In this document: positions 1 through 5,951 of the stretch, one piece after another
How positions within the stretch are numbered: the stretch's first letter is position 1
Layout of the letters: each line of letters starts with the position of its first letter
Source of the DNA: Verrucomicrobiales bacterium
GTDB lineage: Bacteria > Verrucomicrobiota > Verrucomicrobiia > Limisphaerales > UBA1100
DNA length: 6,953 nucleotides
NCBI GenBank assembly: GCA_002724615.1
Contig: PBPF01000014.1
Location: forward strand, 11,775 to 18,727
Direction of reading: 5' to 3'
Translations under genes and position numbers: made by a program
The notes under the pieces: model-generated
The model's input: only the letters and a program-made list of their open reading frames with translations
Told to the model about the DNA's origin: nothing
Database searches by the model: none

Positions 1-801
1 TGGCGGCAAGTCACGCGCTTTTCAGTGCCGTTGCGGGACACGCGCGACCCGCACTTTCTCATCTTCAAAAAGAAACTCTTCGTGATCACTGGCACGTGGT
101 ACTGCGGCCCCACCAAGCCGAAGACTCTGGAAATGAACGAGCACTTAGGCTACGCCGTTTGGTCGACCGACGGCCGCAAGTGGTCAAAGCCTCGACTGCT
201 GGAAGGCACCTACGGCCATTACTGTTGGCGCGCCGCTGCATTCGACGGCAAGGCCTACCTGTGTGCGCGACGCAAGAAGGACTTCGCGCGCTCGCCCGGC
301 AAGGCGGAACCGGAGTTCGTGGAGTCCGCCATGTTAGAGAGCGAAGACGGACTCGTCTGGCGCAAACGGGCGCTTTTTCAGGAAGTGGACGGAGACGAGA
401 CGGCATTCCTGTTCGAGCCCGACGGCACTATTGTAGGCGTGGGTCGGCGTGGTCGCGGCCTGAACGCGCAACTGCTCAAGTCACGCCCGCCCTACACCCA
501 GTGGAAGCGCACCGACATAGGCCGCTACATCGGTGGCCCACTCATTGTGAAGTGGGGCGCACGCTACGTGGTGGCTGGCCGCCGAGTCATTGGCCCCGCG
601 CGTACTCATTTCTGCTGGCTGCGCGACGATGGCAAGCTCACTGAGTTCGCCGTCCTCCCCAGCGGCGGCGACACCTCCTACCCCGGCTTCATCGAACTGA
701 CTCCCGCCAAAGCATTAATCTCGTGGTATTCCTCCCATGAGAAAGACAAAACCGGCAAAACCCGAACCGCCATCTACCTCGCCGAATTGGAAGTGCGATA
801 A
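1..801 (+). CDS. Sialidase-superfamily beta-propeller protein, 5' truncated
   Basis: The reading frame is open from the first base with no stop, so the gene begins outside the window; an internal GTG at 25 is a poor start because it would cut into the first visible blade. At least 266 residues remain. Numbering from the window edge, an RDPHF motif stands at about 15-19. Two Asp-box-like motifs follow: STDGRKW (55-61) and SEDGLVW (114-120). A later blade has GGDTSYPG (222-229) and ISWYSSHE (240-247), near an IYLAELEVR end. Asp boxes mark turns between beta-propeller blades in sialidases and in many non-sialidase glycan-binding or glycoside-acting relatives. I therefore support the fold but not true sialidase activity: the arginine triad cannot be confirmed, and any signal peptide lies outside the window. 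The next gene starts 69 bases after the stop, and no strong terminator lies between them, so read-through is possible. Family call fairly sure; substrate unknown. Confidence 0.75.
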   Translation, partial: WRQVTRFSVPLRDTRDPHFLIFKKKLFVITGTWYCGPTKPKTLEMNEHLGYAVWSTDGRKWSKPRLLEGTYGHYCWRAAAFDGKAYLCARRKKDFARSPGKAEPEFVESAMLESEDGLVWRKRALFQEVDGDETAFLFEPDGTIVGVGRRGRGLNAQLLKSRPPYTQWKRTDIGRYIGGPLIVKWGARYVVAGRRVIGPARTHFCWLRDDGKLTEFAVLPSGGDTSYPGFIELTPAKALISWYSSHEKDKTGKTRTAIYLAELEVR

Positions 802-870
802 AAAACATTGCGGACCATGAGCAGACAGGCACAATCCGCGCGTCACCCATTTGGCATAACTAAAATTATT

Positions 871-1335
871 ATGAAAACGATCCAAGTTTTGACCTCCGGA
901 ATCTTCGCCCTCGGGCTGGTGCTGCCATTGGCGGCGGATGAAAAAGTAAAGCGAACCCCCTCACCCAAGGGCGCGAAAGTTTATATCGTGACGCCCAAGG
1001 ATGGCAGGACCTTCAAGAAGGGCAAGGTGAAGGTGGTCTTCGGCCTCTCGGGAATGGGCATCTGCCCCGCGGGCATTACCGCGGCGGGCGGCCAACCGCT
1101 ACCCAACACAGGCCACCATCACCTGTTGGTCAATGCCGCGAAGATGCCGGCACTGGATAAGCCGTTGCCCGCAGATCAGCCGAACACGGTGAAGCATTTC
1201 GGTGGCGGCCAAACGGAGGTTGTGCTTGATCTCAAGCCGGGCAAACACACGTTGCAGTTGGTATTTGCCGACCATGCGCATGTGCCGCACAACCCACCAG
1301 TGGTCTCCAAGCCAATCACGATCACGGTGAAGTAA
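871..1335 (+). CDS. Exported DUF4399-family protein
   Basis: The gene encodes 154 residues from the ATG at 871. An in-frame TTG at 808 would add 21 residues, but that would bury the signal peptide, so I chose ATG. Residues 1-22 are a typical Sec signal: MKT, a hydrophobic core (about 4-20), then LPLAAD, with cleavage likely around residue 21-22. The mature part has VYIVTPKDG (38-45), GHHHLLVN (81-88), KHFGGGQTE (108-116), LKPGKHTLQLVFADHAHVPH (121-140) and a final PITITV strand. This pattern matches DUF4399, a small periplasmic beta-sandwich-like family whose function is not established. The histidines at 82-84, 109, 135, 137 and 140 make metal binding conceivable, which is inference only. 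No Shine-Dalgarno sequence is evident; a TAAAAT at 861-866 sits just before the ATG. A strong terminator follows the stop, so the gene ends its transcript. Confidence 0.85.
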   Translation: MKTIQVLTSGIFALGLVLPLAADEKVKRTPSPKGAKVYIVTPKDGRTFKKGKVKVVFGLSGMGICPAGITAAGGQPLPNTGHHHLLVNAAKMPALDKPLPADQPNTVKHFGGGQTEVVLDLKPGKHTLQLVFADHAHVPHNPPVVSKPITITVK

Positions 1336-1361
1336 GTTTCAAGGCTGGCTACCCAATCAAG

Positions 1362-1389
1362 AACCGGCGGCGGCGGCTGCCGGTTTTTT
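1362..1389 (+). terminator. Rho-independent terminator after the DUF4399 gene
   Basis: The arms AACCGGC (1362-1368) and GCCGGTT (1379-1385) form a 7-bp GC-rich stem around a 10-base loop of GGC repeats. A run of six T at 1384-1389 overlaps the stem end. It lies 26 bases after the DUF4399 stop and points the same way, so it should end that transcript before the MORN-repeat gene. Confidence 0.85.
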
Positions 1390-1449
1390 CGTAAATTGCT
1401 AGAAAAAGTTGAGCGTTGGCGGAAGTTGGCGTAGATTCTGCTATGAATC

Positions 1450-1480
1450 CCCTTGTCCCGCCCGTGGCGGGAAACAAGGG
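1450..1480 (+). promoter_or_regulatory. Strong leader hairpin covering a Shine-Dalgarno-like site
   Basis: An outer stem CCCTTGT (1450-1456) with ACAAGGG (1474-1480) encloses an inner stem CCCGCC (1457-1462) with GGCGGG (1466-1471). The loop is CGT and there is a two-base AA bulge on the 3' side. The 3' arm contains AAGG (1476-1479), placed 7 bases before the GTG at 1487 that I take as the start of the next gene. If that start is right, the hairpin would hide the ribosome site. No T-run follows, so it is not a standard terminator. It could instead be a single copy of a dispersed palindromic (REP-like) repeat; I see no second copy in this window. Confidence 0.5.
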
Positions 1481-1486
1481 AATATT

Positions 1487-2719
1487 GTGAAAACGGCGGG
1501 GGGCATGACAAGGCCTTGCCCAAGCCGACCAGAAATCCGTGAAAACGGGCGTTTGGATCGGTGGATTCTTGGCGTTTGCCTGGCTTGGACGAGCCTGGGG
1601 ATACTGCTATTGGGCACGTTGGGATGCGCTAATTTCAAGGGCAACCTGCCCTCTTTCACTTTTGGTGGAGATGCAAACAAGGAACGTCTGCTAGGCGCAG
1701 GAATGAATTCGGACGGCTTGCGGCTGACAGTTCCGGTTCTCAGCGTCAATGTCCCCTGGCCCAATATCAAGGCGACCGCCACTCGTGCCGTGCCCGCCGC
1801 CACGCTCATGTTGATGGACGACATGGGCAACCCAGTGATGCTCGACGAAAACGCCACCATGTGGTCCGCCGACCCGAACCTCGCGCTATATTTTCACGAG
1901 AGCCAAACGAATATAACTGACCCTCTCAAGCGCACACCATTTACCGGGCCCGTGGAGTTGATCCAGACCAACAACGGCGCGACCGCAAAGATTCTCCTCG
2001 CATACATCAAGGACGGCACGCTCAGTGGCCCTGCGCATATCTGGTATGACACCGGCGAACCAAAGATGGAGATCGTCTACGACGCCGGCAAGGTCACCGA
2101 GTTCAAGCAATGGGAAATGAATGGCACGATCATTGCCGAATACCCCGTGCCCACCCTACCAGAGAATAACAAGACCGAGCCGCCTCTCGTCACCGAACTG
2201 CCGCTTCTTTCCAGTCTGCGCCTGGTGCAAGGCAAGTTTCACCTGGAAAACAATGCCACGCCGTTCACCGGGCAGGCGGTTAAAAAATATCCCAACGGCG
2301 ATCTGGAGAAACAAGAAAGCTTTGTCGGCGGCGTGCGCGAGGGCAACACCATCTGGTGGCACCCCAACCGTAAAGTCTGGTTCCAAGCCACCTACGTGCA
2401 GTCGTACCCCGAGGGCACCGTGCGATCCTTCCGCCCGGATGGTAAGCCTGAGTATGTTTACGTGATTCAGGGTGGCCTCCCCAGTTCAATGGTCACTTAT
2501 GATCCGGATGGCAACGAGAGCGGCCGCGTGGACGGTGCCAACCCCGACGGCACGCTTATCTACTATCATCCCAACGGCAACAAGAAGTTGGAACAAACTT
2601 ACTCTGGCGGATTCTTCGGCACTATGACCGAGAAATGGTTCGATGAGATGGGCCAGCCCATCGTCATCCCTGAGGACAACGGCACCTCACCGCCACCCGT
2701 CCCTCCACCGGCGCCTTGA
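1487..2719 (+). CDS. YwqK/MORN-repeat envelope protein with N-terminal anchor
   Basis: I start at GTG 1487 (410 residues) because AAGGG stands 6 bases upstream. ATG 1505 (404 residues) is nearly as likely, and a TTG upstream at 1409 is rejected. The N-terminus is polar and basic, then WILGVCLAW...LLLGTLGC forms one hydrophobic segment (about 26-47). The Cys at 47 suggests a lipoprotein, but Thr at the -3 position makes the lipobox imperfect, so an uncleaved membrane anchor is also possible. The rest holds YwqK-type (MORN-variant) repeats at about 145-203, 251-330 and 352-392. Typical units are GPAHIWYDTGEPKMEIVYDAG, KKYPNGDLEKQESFVGG and IYYHPNGNKKLEQTYSGG. Two modules each begin with a TPFTG motif. 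The tail is proline-rich (PPPVPPPAP). Automatic pipelines often call such proteins YwqK-family antitoxins, but no toxin gene is adjacent, and an envelope scaffold or binding role fits better. Molecular function unknown. Confidence 0.75.
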   Translation: MKTAGGMTRPCPSRPEIRENGRLDRWILGVCLAWTSLGILLLGTLGCANFKGNLPSFTFGGDANKERLLGAGMNSDGLRLTVPVLSVNVPWPNIKATATRAVPAATLMLMDDMGNPVMLDENATMWSADPNLALYFHESQTNITDPLKRTPFTGPVELIQTNNGATAKILLAYIKDGTLSGPAHIWYDTGEPKMEIVYDAGKVTEFKQWEMNGTIIAEYPVPTLPENNKTEPPLVTELPLLSSLRLVQGKFHLENNATPFTGQAVKKYPNGDLEKQESFVGGVREGNTIWWHPNRKVWFQATYVQSYPEGTVRSFRPDGKPEYVYVIQGGLPSSMVTYDPDGNESGRVDGANPDGTLIYYHPNGNKKLEQTYSGGFFGTMTEKWFDEMGQPIVIPEDNGTSPPPVPPPAP

Positions 2720-2730
2720 CGTGCCTCAGT

Positions 2731-2771
2731 AAAAAAATCCGCCACGTGTTGATTTCAAAATCCATCCGCGG
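2731..2771 (-). terminator. Possible terminator of the sulfotransferase/DUF1214 transcript
   Basis: Read on the minus strand just after the DUF1214 stop, CCGC and GCGG arms (plus-strand 2768-2771 and 2739-2742) enclose a small GATTT/AAATC hairpin. They are followed by seven T (plus-strand A run 2731-2737). The T-run is good but the stem is short and interrupted, so this is only a candidate. It occupies the 54-base gap between two convergent genes, where a terminator is expected. Confidence 0.35.
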
Positions 2772-2773
2772 CC

Positions 2774-3838
2774 TTAAATATTCTCCAAGGTAAACACAGG
2801 ACGCATGGGCTCCTCCTCCGCCTGCAGCCAGCGAAAAACCACCCCACCCTCAGTGTGCCCGCCGGTGTCCAGCCAGTTCGAAATTCCCGGATCTCGGTGT
2901 GCTACAACGATGCGGTACGACCCATCCGGCTCCAGTGTCATCTGCGAGTGATTCAAGCACACCGACCGATTTAAATAATCGCGGCTCTCCAGCCAACGGC
3001 TCCACAACTGCGCTCCCCAGTAGCGGCAACGCGGCGCGCGCCCCGTTATCACCAGCGCCTCATTCTCTGCCAACCGGTACCACCCGCCCACGTAGCGATT
3101 GTCCGGCGTCGCAAACAAGCCCGCCAACCCTGCTGCCGAACTGTCAATCGACACCTCGTTCGGCCGCGCCACCCATTCCGCAGAAGCCAGTTCCGTCGCC
3201 TTCAACGTCCGTGCCACCGATTCACCCATCGCCCTCAGGCGCCGCACCATCCCATCTGCATCAGGCCCCGGCGGTGGCCCGGTTGTACCCAGTCGCTCGA
3301 TGTTCAAGTCTGCGGGTACTTCTTCCCTCCAGTTCGCAAAATATTGTCGCGTTACCAGCGTCGTTGCCGTCGCCTCCAGCGGCAGCCAATTCGTCGCACC
3401 CGTTGGCCGCTCCGCCGACAATACCAACTCAAACGAGCCATCCTCCCCGAACTCCATCTCCGCATCCGACACATTCGCCAGTATCGCCGTCCCCTTCCCT
3501 CGCAATCCATACACACAAAATGCCAAGTACAACTCCTCCCCACGCCGTCCCCACACTCGGTACTCCCTCCCACCACGCAGTGACGCCCGGTGATAAATTG
3601 TATCCGGGCAATCCCCATAAAATTTCCGAGTCGGCGACATCACCCGCATCAACACAGGCCAATCCGCGTCTGCCTCTACGCTGAACTCCCCCATCGCCGC
3701 CAGCACTCGAGTCAGGAACCGGTATCCCTCCGCCCTCTCAACCGCCGGTCGTCCCTCTGTCAACACCTCCACCCTAGCACCCGCCGCCTCCAACTGCGCC
3801 AGCACCCCATTCCACGCTTCGTTTAACGCCTCACTCAT
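2774..3838 (-). CDS. DUF1254/DUF1214-family protein
   Basis: The protein has 354 residues from the ATG at 3838-3836. A longer frame reaches 3958, but it would run inside the sulfotransferase gene; the chosen ATG overlaps the upstream TGA as ATGA. The C-terminal block is the clear signature: NRYVGGWYRLAENEALVI (247-264), RYWGAQLWSRWLESRDY (272-288), LNHSQM (295-300) and AHRDPGISNWLDTGGHTEG (313-331). A middle block has YRVWGRRG (93-100), GSFELVLS (134-141) and NWLPL...TLVTRQYFANW (150-170). These match DUF1214-type proteins, whose biochemical activity is not established. There is no signal peptide or membrane segment, so it should be cytoplasmic. It is the second gene of a coupled pair, which suggests that it acts with the sulfotransferase, perhaps on the same substrate. 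That role is inference. Confidence 0.8.
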   Translation of the reverse strand: MSEALNEAWNGVLAQLEAAGARVEVLTEGRPAVERAEGYRFLTRVLAAMGEFSVEADADWPVLMRVMSPTRKFYGDCPDTIYHRASLRGGREYRVWGRRGEELYLAFCVYGLRGKGTAILANVSDAEMEFGEDGSFELVLSAERPTGATNWLPLEATATTLVTRQYFANWREEVPADLNIERLGTTGPPPGPDADGMVRRLRAMGESVARTLKATELASAEWVARPNEVSIDSSAAGLAGLFATPDNRYVGGWYRLAENEALVITGRAPRCRYWGAQLWSRWLESRDYLNRSVCLNHSQMTLEPDGSYRIVVAHRDPGISNWLDTGGHTEGGVVFRWLQAEEEPMRPVFTLENI

Positions 3839-5037
3839 AAGCCATACTCCCCACAATACTCCGAAAAATCCCGCCGCACTGCCGCCGCTTCCAGTCCATA
3901 TTCCTCCAGCGAATACTTGTGTGTTCCATGCTTGTGCTGACGATTCTCCGCCAGCCACCTTCGCATCCCCGCCTCCATCTCGCTCGAGTATTCATACCCA
4001 TGAAATTCGTAAATATCCCGCACTGTGCCCACTGGATCCCTCACTAGGTCCGCATACCGGACATCCAAGAATTGTCCTTCCCGAGTCCCTTTCCGCACCG
4101 CGCGTGCTTGTTTCAAGATATTTGCCAGCCGACGCCGCCAGTTCTCCCCCACTTCCTGTTTGTCCACTTGGTCCGTTGCTGCAGACTGCAAAATCTCGCA
4201 CAAGCTGCACAGCGAAGGCAGCACCTCCGCAGGATCCCGGTGTGTCTGCACCACTCGTGCCTCCGGGAATACCTCCAGCAATCCCGCCAATCCCGCCAAG
4301 TGCCGTGGCGCTTTTAAAACCCAGTGCCTTCCCCGGCAATGCGTCCCCAACATCCGCAACTGCCGATTGAAATACTGGTAAACCCATCCGTCCCCCTCAT
4401 GTTTGGCCAGCCACTCCGAGTAAGCCGGGACCCGAGCTCTCAGTTCAAAGATCAGGTCAGTGAAAGTGTGTTCAATCAGCCACAGACATTCCTCCGGTCC
4501 ACGCGGTTCCAGCTTGTGCGCAGTGGCCAGACGGGGTGCCACCTTCGCAAATCCCAACGCCCACTCCTCCACATCTGCGATCCGCGAATCTTCCTTTAGA
4601 GACCGTGGCGGGGGTGCTGGGTAAAGACCCTCCCACAATCGCAACCAGCGTGCTTGTGGATCACACGCCAACAGGTTGTGCAACAACGTCGTCCCCGTCC
4701 GCGGAAACCCCAGCACAAACAGTGGCTGCGCCACTGGCGTCTCCCCCATCTCAGGAGCCTCCGCAAAAGCCTGCTCCGTTAACAGTCGGTTCGACAACAA
4801 CCGCAGCACCGTCCGTCGCATAAGAAACACGCCGCGAGCATTCAGCCGTGCCTCTTCCCGCAATGACTTTAATAGCATCTCCAGCCCCTCGCGGAACTCC
4901 CCACCTCCAAAATCATCCAGCCCCACCTTCCGTGCCGCCTCCTCCAGCAGCACGCCAGCTTCCAGTCCCTCCGTTGAAACCTGCGCAGTGATGCCTCCAG
5001 TCTCCAGTCCCGCCAGCCTGCCAGTCAATCGAAACAT
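3835..5037 (-). CDS. Sulfotransferase family protein (PAPS-dependent)
   Basis: I take the ATG at 5037-5035, giving 400 residues, close to the usual size of this family. The frame stays open to 5457, but that stretch is antisense to the isomerase gene and has no family signature. The key motif GFPRTGTT (110-117) after PLFVL is the 5'-phosphosulfate-binding loop of Sulfotransfer_3-type enzymes. KAPRH (242-246) precedes the 3'-phosphate site VVQTHRDP...S (262-275). These bind 3'-phosphoadenylyl sulfate (PAPS), and the family moves the sulfo group to a hydroxyl or amine on a small molecule, lipid or glycan. The acceptor cannot be read from the sequence. The N-terminal 100 residues are a helical, family-typical lead-in (LEEAARKVGLDDFG, then LNARGVFLMRR). 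No signal peptide is seen. It is the first gene of the minus-strand pair; its stop overlaps the next start by four bases, indicating translational coupling. Confidence 0.88.
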   Translation of the reverse strand: MFRLTGRLAGLETGGITAQVSTEGLEAGVLLEEAARKVGLDDFGGGEFREGLEMLLKSLREEARLNARGVFLMRRTVLRLLSNRLLTEQAFAEAPEMGETPVAQPLFVLGFPRTGTTLLHNLLACDPQARWLRLWEGLYPAPPPRSLKEDSRIADVEEWALGFAKVAPRLATAHKLEPRGPEECLWLIEHTFTDLIFELRARVPAYSEWLAKHEGDGWVYQYFNRQLRMLGTHCRGRHWVLKAPRHLAGLAGLLEVFPEARVVQTHRDPAEVLPSLCSLCEILQSAATDQVDKQEVGENWRRRLANILKQARAVRKGTREGQFLDVRYADLVRDPVGTVRDIYEFHGYEYSSEMEAGMRRWLAENRQHKHGTHKYSLEEYGLEAAAVRRDFSEYCGEYGL

Positions 5038-5118
5038 ACATTTCAAAGTGGTGCCATTTACACGGACACCATGAAGCACTGTGCTTGCCAATTCGGGTTG
5101 AATTCCCAAACTTCCCAC
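5038..5118. promoter_or_regulatory. Divergent intergenic region with small inverted repeats
   Basis: This 81-base gap separates the starts of the sulfotransferase (-) and the isomerase (+), so it must hold promoters for both unless either is read from further away. I see no convincing -35/-10 pair. It does contain a perfect 6+6 inverted repeat with a one-base centre, AAGCAC-T-GTGCTT (5074-5086), which has the look of a regulator site. Beside it is AATTC-GGGTT-GAATT (5090-5104). If the isomerase instead began at ATG 5071, these would be coding bases. Confidence 0.35.
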
Positions 5119-5925
5119 GTGAAGTTTTGCCTGAATACAAGCACCATCAAGCCGCAGCCCTTGCTGCGGAAAATCGAGCTGGCGGCACAGGCCGGTTATG
5201 ATGGCATTGAACTGTGGATCAATGACATCTACGAGCATGTCGGACGAGGAGGCGAGGTAAGTGAGGTCGAACGGGCGTTGGGCGACCATGGGTTGATTGT
5301 TCCCAGCGTGATTGCCATCCGGCAATGGGGGGACATGGACGGATGGGAATACGAACTGGTAAAGGATGAGGCGCGACGAAGGTTTGCACTGGGAGCGAGG
5401 CTTGGGGCACCGTTCATTGTAGCCACGCCACCGCTGGAGTTGGCACAGCAGGATCATCTACCGGGGCGTTATCGCGACTTGCTGGCAATCGGCCGTGAAG
5501 AAGGGATACGACCAACGTTCGAGTACATCAGTTTCTTTAAAAGCGTTTACAACCTTGCCGATGCTTGGCGCATCGTGCAGGAGGCGGATGATCCAGATTC
5601 ATCCATCATCCTCGATGCCTTTCACAACTGGAACAGCAATTCCACGCTGGAGGATTTGCGCGCCATTCCCATCGAGAAAATCAGCCACTACCACATTGAT
5701 GATGCCCACCCGGACAAGCCCGCCACCACCCAGAAGGACCCCGACCGCGTCATGCTGGACGAGGGCCAAATTGACCTCGCCGCCGAGGTGGCGGTGCTAA
5801 AGGAAAAGGGCTATGACCGAACAATGAGCTTGGAGTTGTTCAGTGCGGAGCTTTGGGAACAGGACCCGCTGGAGGTAATCAGGGTTGGCTTGGAGAGAAT
5901 GAAGGAACTTTGGAATGGCCAATAA
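5119..5925 (+). CDS. Sugar phosphate isomerase/epimerase-like TIM-barrel protein
   Basis: This is a xylose isomerase-like TIM barrel (AP endonuclease 2 / IolE / hydroxypyruvate isomerase-like superfamily). I chose GTG 5119 (268 residues) because MKFCLNTSTI is the normal first strand of such proteins. ATG 5071 would add 16 unrelated residues; neither has a clear ribosome site. Visible active-site pattern: GIELW (29-33), FEY with Glu135, LDAFHNW with Asp166 and His169, YHIDD with His192, an Arg210 followed by DEGQIDL, and SLELF with Glu239. Glu135, Asp166, His192 and Glu239 fit the four metal ligands of the family, so it is probably an active metal-dependent enzyme. The loop between His192 and Arg210 is longer than in tagatose epimerase-type members. 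The substrate could be a sugar, an inosose or a hydroxy-keto acid; the sequence does not decide. It is divergent from the sulfotransferase and convergent with a symporter gene. Confidence 0.85.
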   Translation: MKFCLNTSTIKPQPLLRKIELAAQAGYDGIELWINDIYEHVGRGGEVSEVERALGDHGLIVPSVIAIRQWGDMDGWEYELVKDEARRRFALGARLGAPFIVATPPLELAQQDHLPGRYRDLLAIGREEGIRPTFEYISFFKSVYNLADAWRIVQEADDPDSSIILDAFHNWNSNSTLEDLRAIPIEKISHYHIDDAHPDKPATTQKDPDRVMLDEGQIDLAAEVAVLKEKGYDRTMSLELFSAELWEQDPLEVIRVGLERMKELWNGQ

Positions 5926-5951
5926 CCAATTTTACGACCGGTGATTGGTCA
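5916..5951. terminator. Imperfect inverted repeat between convergent genes
   Basis: TGGCCAATAACC (5916-5927) and GGTGATTGGTCA (5940-5951) can pair over 12 positions with one mismatch and one G-T pair, around a 12-base loop. The repeat contains both stop codons (TAA at 5923-5925 on plus; TGA from 5951 on minus). A shared stem-loop at convergent ends could stop both transcripts, but neither side has a proper T-run, so the call is weak. Confidence 0.3.

Noticed and set aside
96..644. Plus-strand frame of 182 codons inside the sialidase-like gene
   Set aside because: Arg-rich shadow frame without a domain; the overlapping frame has Asp boxes and is open to the window edge.
808..870. TTG-initiated extension of the DUF4399 gene
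   Set aside because: It would place 21 polar residues before a textbook signal peptide; ATG 871 is the better start.
1369..1378. GGC-rich short tandem repeat
   Set aside because: It is only the loop of the intrinsic terminator, too short to count as a repeat locus.
1441..1860. Minus-strand frame of 139 codons opposite the MORN-repeat gene start
   Set aside because: It has no recognisable domain and runs through the leader hairpin; the plus-strand product has clear repeats.
2899..3684. Long plus-strand frame of 261 codons
   Set aside because: It is antisense to the DUF1214 gene. The product is Pro/Ser/Thr-rich with no domain, as expected from the opposite strand of GC-rich coding DNA.
3839..3958. 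40-codon extension of the DUF1214 gene
   Set aside because: It overlaps the sulfotransferase coding end, and the ATGA overlap gives a natural start at 3838.
3921..4823. Several overlapping plus-strand frames across the sulfotransferase gene
   Set aside because: All are antisense to the PAPS-binding enzyme and are Pro/Ser-rich with no domain signature.
5038..5457. N-terminal extension of the sulfotransferase frame (140 more codons)
   Set aside because: It lies antisense to most of the first half of the isomerase gene and has low-complexity, non-family sequence. The 400-residue form from ATG 5037 already has the usual family length.
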